This document shows, piece after piece, positions 59,991 to 64,000 of a stretch of DNA of 64,000 nt. The notes below the pieces were generated by a model that did not search any database, was not told the origin of the DNA, and was given only the letters and a program-made list of their open reading frames with translations. Location of the stretch: the NCBI RefSeq assembly GCF_045679555.1, contig NC_092122.1, forward strand, positions 15,896,565 to 15,960,564, given 5' to 3'. The position numbers were made by a program, and so were the translations under genes. The stretch comes from Salvelinus alpinus. Its lineage: Eukaryota > Chordata > Actinopteri > Salmoniformes > Salmonidae. Position 1 is the stretch's first letter; each line of letters begins with the position of its first letter.

Positions 59991-61649
59991 TTCTATAATA
60001 CTATGTTATCTAAAGGCCTCGTAACCCCAGTATCAGTCTTCAGGATAAGACGAAAGGCTGACCAAGCTTTGGTCTGTACGGCTACCCCCATCATAATCAT
60101 ATACAGTACCTCATATTTGTTGAGGAAATTGAGTCATTAGGAGAAACATGGATAATCACACCATCATCTTAAAACTAGCTGCTTGATGTATTTACAGTTC
60201 TTGTTCATCACTAAAGTTTTCTTCAATACAGTATATGATTCTTCAGACTGTGGGTTGGTGCTGGAAACATGGATTTACCATAGAAGAAAAGTAACAAAGC
60301 TGCCATTCTGTCTTTACTGAGGTACTGTAATAGACAGATGGCTGAAAACTATTACTAATTCCTGTGAAGCTGGGCTTTAAAAACAACAAGCTGAAAGGGT
60401 ACGTGCCAGTGAGTATAGAGAGAGGGAAATATCGCCTCAGACCTTCTGTTGAAGACAGTTTCAGTGGAGAATTAGAATCAACACTTAGACAAGAGATTGA
60501 AGCCTCAATCAAGTGTTTAACCAGAATATGCAACATTATTCAATAAACAACATGGAGACAAGTGAGGAGAGAAAAGACTCAAGTCTCCTTTAAATGAATG
60601 GAGATAATCAGCTACTGTACTGCCTGACTCGCAGGTCAGAAAAATGACTTAAAAATAATCCACTAAAACTTCCGATCCTAAAGAGCCAAGCACAAAAACA
60701 ACTTCTTGCCAATCACCCAACTTGTTCAAACGAGCTCGAGAACGACTTGTCTTTTAGGTGTCTTTTTAAGTCTGGAACTTCCCGTCACCCCACACCCCCA
60801 ACCGTCCAGTCAAAGATCTCAGAGGACTTTCATCAACAAAGATGTTACATAGGTGTTAAGACATCCTAGCGTCTCGTCCTGTCCGTCTCTGGTTAATGGC
60901 CCTGGCTGACAAGGCTCTACAGCGGGAGATGGAATTAATTGGCTTTTTTTTGGAGAAGACACACGCGAATGTGCGCACACACATACATGACTTATAGGGC
61001 TGGTTGCTGCTTGTGCAGTGCATTTAACTGGTGCTGAACATTTCAAAGGAAATCCTAATAAAAATGTACAAAGTGTCTAAAGGTCTACAATTCACTCCAA
61101 ATACACACATCTTCTAATCTAGACGATTCACTATTAGAACAGTTTTTTTTTTTTATTCCCCATGGAAAGTAGCTCATCTTTAATAAGACATACGCAACAC
61201 TCTTACGTTATTAGCATTACACATGGTGAAACAATTTGCCCGCAATGGAACAGAAATTGGACAATGAAAGAAGCATAAACCAAAAAGAGATATGACCAGA
61301 AGAACAGCTTACCCAAACGGCCAGCAATACACTGAAACACAGTCAATTGAGTTTCACTATTTCCCTTTGAAAGGCCAAAAATCACATATCCACCATCAGC
61401 TTCCCTCTCTTCTGATCCAGGCTGCAATGTCTTGCAGATGTGAATGGAATAAACCTGTTGTTTTGACTTCAGCTCTTTGGCAAAATATAAAATGTTCTAT
61501 TTTCTTCATATGTCTCGCTGTATCTCTCCCAGGAGGAGAACCGCAGGACATTACTATTATGAACATTGTGTTTCTTTGGAAACTCCACTCGACTGGTGTC
61601 GGATGCTTTGACCAATGACTGTTTGAGACATGAGCAACATTTAGATATA
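59991..61649. other. Intergenic DNA, nothing recognised
   Basis: No gene or element recognised; a T-run occurs at 61143-61155. Confidence 0.45.
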
Positions 61650-62085
61650 TACTGAGTGTACAAAACATGAGGAACACCTTCCTAATATTGAGTTGCACCC
61701 CCTTTTGCCCTCAGAACAGCCTCAATTTGTCGGGGATGGACTCTACAAGGTGTAGAAAGCGTTCCACAGGGATGCTGGTACATGTTGACTCCAATGCTTC
61801 CCACAGTTGTGTCAAGTTGGATGGTGGACCATTCTTGAAACACACAGGAAACTGTTGAGTGTGGAAAACCCAGTAGCTTTACAGTTCTTGACACACTCAA
61901 TCCATGTCTCAATTGTCTCAAGGCTTAAAAATCCTTCTTTAACCTGACTCCTCCCCTTCATCTACACTGATTGAAGTGGATTTAACAGGTGACATCAATA
62001 AGGGATCCTAGCTTTCACCTGGATTCACCTGGTCAGTCTACGTCATGGAAATAGCAGGTGTTCCTAATGTATTGTGCACTCAGTG
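61650..62085 (-). mobile_element. Internally deleted Tc1 element, 436 bp
   Basis: Inverted ends ACTGAGTGTACAAAACATGA and TGTATTGTGCACTCAGTG in a TA-like context. A minus-strand remnant joins a helix-turn-helix segment (RQLRHGLSVSRTVKLLGFPH) directly to the transposase C-terminus ([19 protein letters not shown]). The whole catalytic core is lost, so this is a MITE derived from a Tc1 family different from A-D. Confidence 0.88.
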
Positions 62086-62170
62086 ATACACGGTAGACAA
62101 TCCTGCTCTGCCAGCCTGGTCTCATACACTAGACGTAACACAGTAAATGTAAATCCTAGACACTCAGGTT

Positions 62171-62766
62171 AGTATGATATGTTACGTTTGGTATGGATAC
62201 ATAAAACAGAGGTTTACTTAAAGGCAAAAGCTAAAGTAGGGTGGTTCATGGTTGTCTGTTTGATTCTCATCACGGACAACTTTATCATTTTAGCTAATTA
62301 GCAACTTTGCAACTACTTAGCATGTTAGTTAACCCTTCCCCTAACCCTGACCTGAACCCTTTAACCTAACCCTAACCTTAAACCTTAACCCTAACTTTAA
62401 CCCTAACCCCTAGCCTAGCTAACATTAGGCACCTAGCTAACATTAGCATTAGCCACCTAGCTAATGTTAGCCACAACAAATTTACAATTGGCTCATTCAC
62501 CCCCCTCCTCTCCCCTGTAACTATTCCCCAGGTCGTTGCTGTAAATGAGAGCGTGTTCTCAGTCAATTTACCTGGTAAAATAACGGATAAATAAAAAAAT
62601 AAAAAAATGGAATTCGTAATGTATCATACGTTTTGCAAATTTGTAACATATTGTACAAATTGCAGATTATAACAAATACGAATTGTAATTCGTAACATAT
62701 CATATGAAATGGATGATGGACATCCACAAATTAATACATACCATACAAAACGTAACATATCATACT
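62171..62766. mobile_element. Foldback repeat with nested LINE tail
   Basis: GTATGATATGTTACGTTTGG at 62171 is mirrored by ACAAAACGTAACATATCATAC ending at 62766. Inside are AT-rich 'cgtaacatatcat' motifs in both orientations, a telomere-like tract (62335-62409) and a LINE tail (about 62480-62600; 'gtgttctcagtcaatttacc', 'ataaataaaaaaataaaaaa'). Confidence 0.7.
62335..62409. repeat. Degenerate telomere-like CCCTAA tract
   Basis: About ten imperfect AACCCTAACC-type hexamers, followed by GCTAACATTAGC palindromic repeats to 62470. It lies inside the foldback repeat. Confidence 0.8.
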
Positions 62767-62789
62767 AATTGTCACTCACTGAGTCCAGG

Positions 62790-64000
62790 TTGACTCTGCT
62801 CAAATTCTCCTCATGGAGAAAAGGGCTGAGGCAGAAGGGAGAGGACCAAACACTGAAAACACTATTGATATTCACACAGCAGCCTAGCTGGGAAGCAGTG
62901 AAAAGGTTAATAGAGTGCACATAATCTATTCTCTTCAAAGATTACAGTTAAATTACCCCTGATGCTCTGATAAACGATTCAAGTTAATAGGCAAATTAAC
63001 AGAGATTGAATGGGAGCAGGCATTTGCTCTCCTGTTACTACTGCATAACGACCAGCGGAGCAAATATCAGTATCATCTCCCAATTCCAACACTCAGTTGG
63101 ATGACACAGTACATTTTTGACCTGTGGTTAGTCTACGGTGCACCCTGACCCCAGATACATCCACAATGTGATTCCAACTAATTCCATCTCATTGCAACTG
63201 AAATCTAAGACATGCAAACAAGCTTAACCATTCGCCCAGTAAAGCTCCTGCTGATGGTTTTGAACAAGCAGCTCTATGGCGGTCAGAGCCATTAGCCACC
63301 AGCTAGTGCAGGGGAGAGAAGACGCCCAAGAAGACTGAGACACCATTTGGGCCAGTTTCATAATTGAACCTGTGTCACCTAAGCTAACATCCTCCAAGTC
63401 TAAAGACATCTATGAATCTCCACAACTGAGCAGGGAATCACACAGCGCACCAGTCTCCAGTTCACAGAATCTCATCTAAGGAGCATCAGAATTGGGTCTG
63501 AGAGAAACAGGATATGGAGGAAACAATGTGGTAAATATAGCTATGGGGAATTGGCTTTAGCCTCTTTAATATCAGTGCAGATGAAAGGGAGGAGACAAGC
63601 CACTTCACACTATTGACATGCCCCCAGAGTATCTGATGCAGCAAGCGCTGATCTGGAGACAGTTGCTAAAGAGCTTGATTTATTGCCTTTGCAGAAACAC
63701 AACAACAAGTCGCAAATATAAACCAGGGAAATGATATCTCATATCACACTCTCCATTAGAATAAAGTCCATGGGGAAACACTAAACAGTTTACAAAGTAT
63801 TCACTCTCCCTGTGGTTGGCCAATCTAATAGGAAGCAACGTGTTTTACACCTGGTACAGCATGGTACCGTAGACTCTAACCATTAAAATCGTCACACTTT
63901 ATTAACAGGATACATGGCCACACTGTCCAACACTGACCGGTTAATGGAGAGATCGATGCACTGACATAGAGCCTTTTTCAACAGTACTACTGTACATCTC
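62790..64000. other. Intergenic DNA, nothing recognised
   Basis: No gene, RNA or repeat family recognised to the window end. Confidence 0.45.

Noticed and set aside
62335-62409. True telomere or ancient chromosome fusion
   Set aside because: The tract is short, degenerate and enclosed in an interspersed foldback repeat.

Overview
The window is vertebrate nuclear DNA and almost certainly salmonid (Salmo, Oncorhynchus or Salvelinus type). The basis is its content: at least six Tc1/mariner copies from five families, one of them Sleeping Beauty-like; tRNA-derived SINEs; LINE fragments; TTAA-targeting foldback elements; a family of TG...CA LTRs; long (AC)n tracts; and genes split into short exons with GT-AG introns. 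There are no bacterial operons, phage or CRISPR features.

Layout. 1-16.3 kb has no recognised gene, but holds two decayed Tc1 elements (7540-9077, 12314-13436), a TTAA-type MITE (10103-10432) and several tandem repeats. 16.3-20.4 kb (minus strand) is a ten-exon relic of an acyl-CoA thioesterase / bile-acid-CoA amino-acid N-acyltransferase (ACOT/BAAT) family gene, broken by stops and frameshifts, with a nearly intact Tc1 transposon in its first intron. 21.66-32.93 kb (minus strand) is an apparently intact three-exon gene for a 175-residue secreted protein of the FAM180 family. Its 7.3-kb second intron holds a 4,375-bp array of exactly 175 copies of a 25-bp unit, with a hidden 1,050-bp higher-order duplication.

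33-49.9 kb has no gene. It contains a Tc1 copy with all frames broken, a solo LTR, a Tc1 element interrupted by another repeat, a 33-copy minisatellite of about 42 bp, a polypyrimidine minisatellite, a LINE 3' fragment and a SINE. 49.9-51.9 kb is a 5'-truncated LINE with reverse-transcriptase motifs, split by a solo LTR. 52.8-58.06 kb is a Sleeping Beauty-like element. Its 3' end was hit at a single GTTTAA site by both a 1.4-kb TTAA-targeting element and a complete 2.54-kb LTR retrotransposon, which has near-identical 392-bp LTRs but no reverse transcriptase or integrase. 58-64 kb holds further MITEs, a Tc1 remnant and a foldback repeat with telomere-like sequence.

Only two host genes are supported, both on the minus strand: one apparently functional (FAM180-like) and one dead (ACOT/BAAT-like). 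A dead paralogue fits the known gene loss after salmonid genome duplication, but that link is inference. The most notable structures are the 25-bp array with its CpG-decay barcode, the nested insertions with readable target-site duplications, and the non-autonomous LTR element with a proline-rich repeat-built reading frame.
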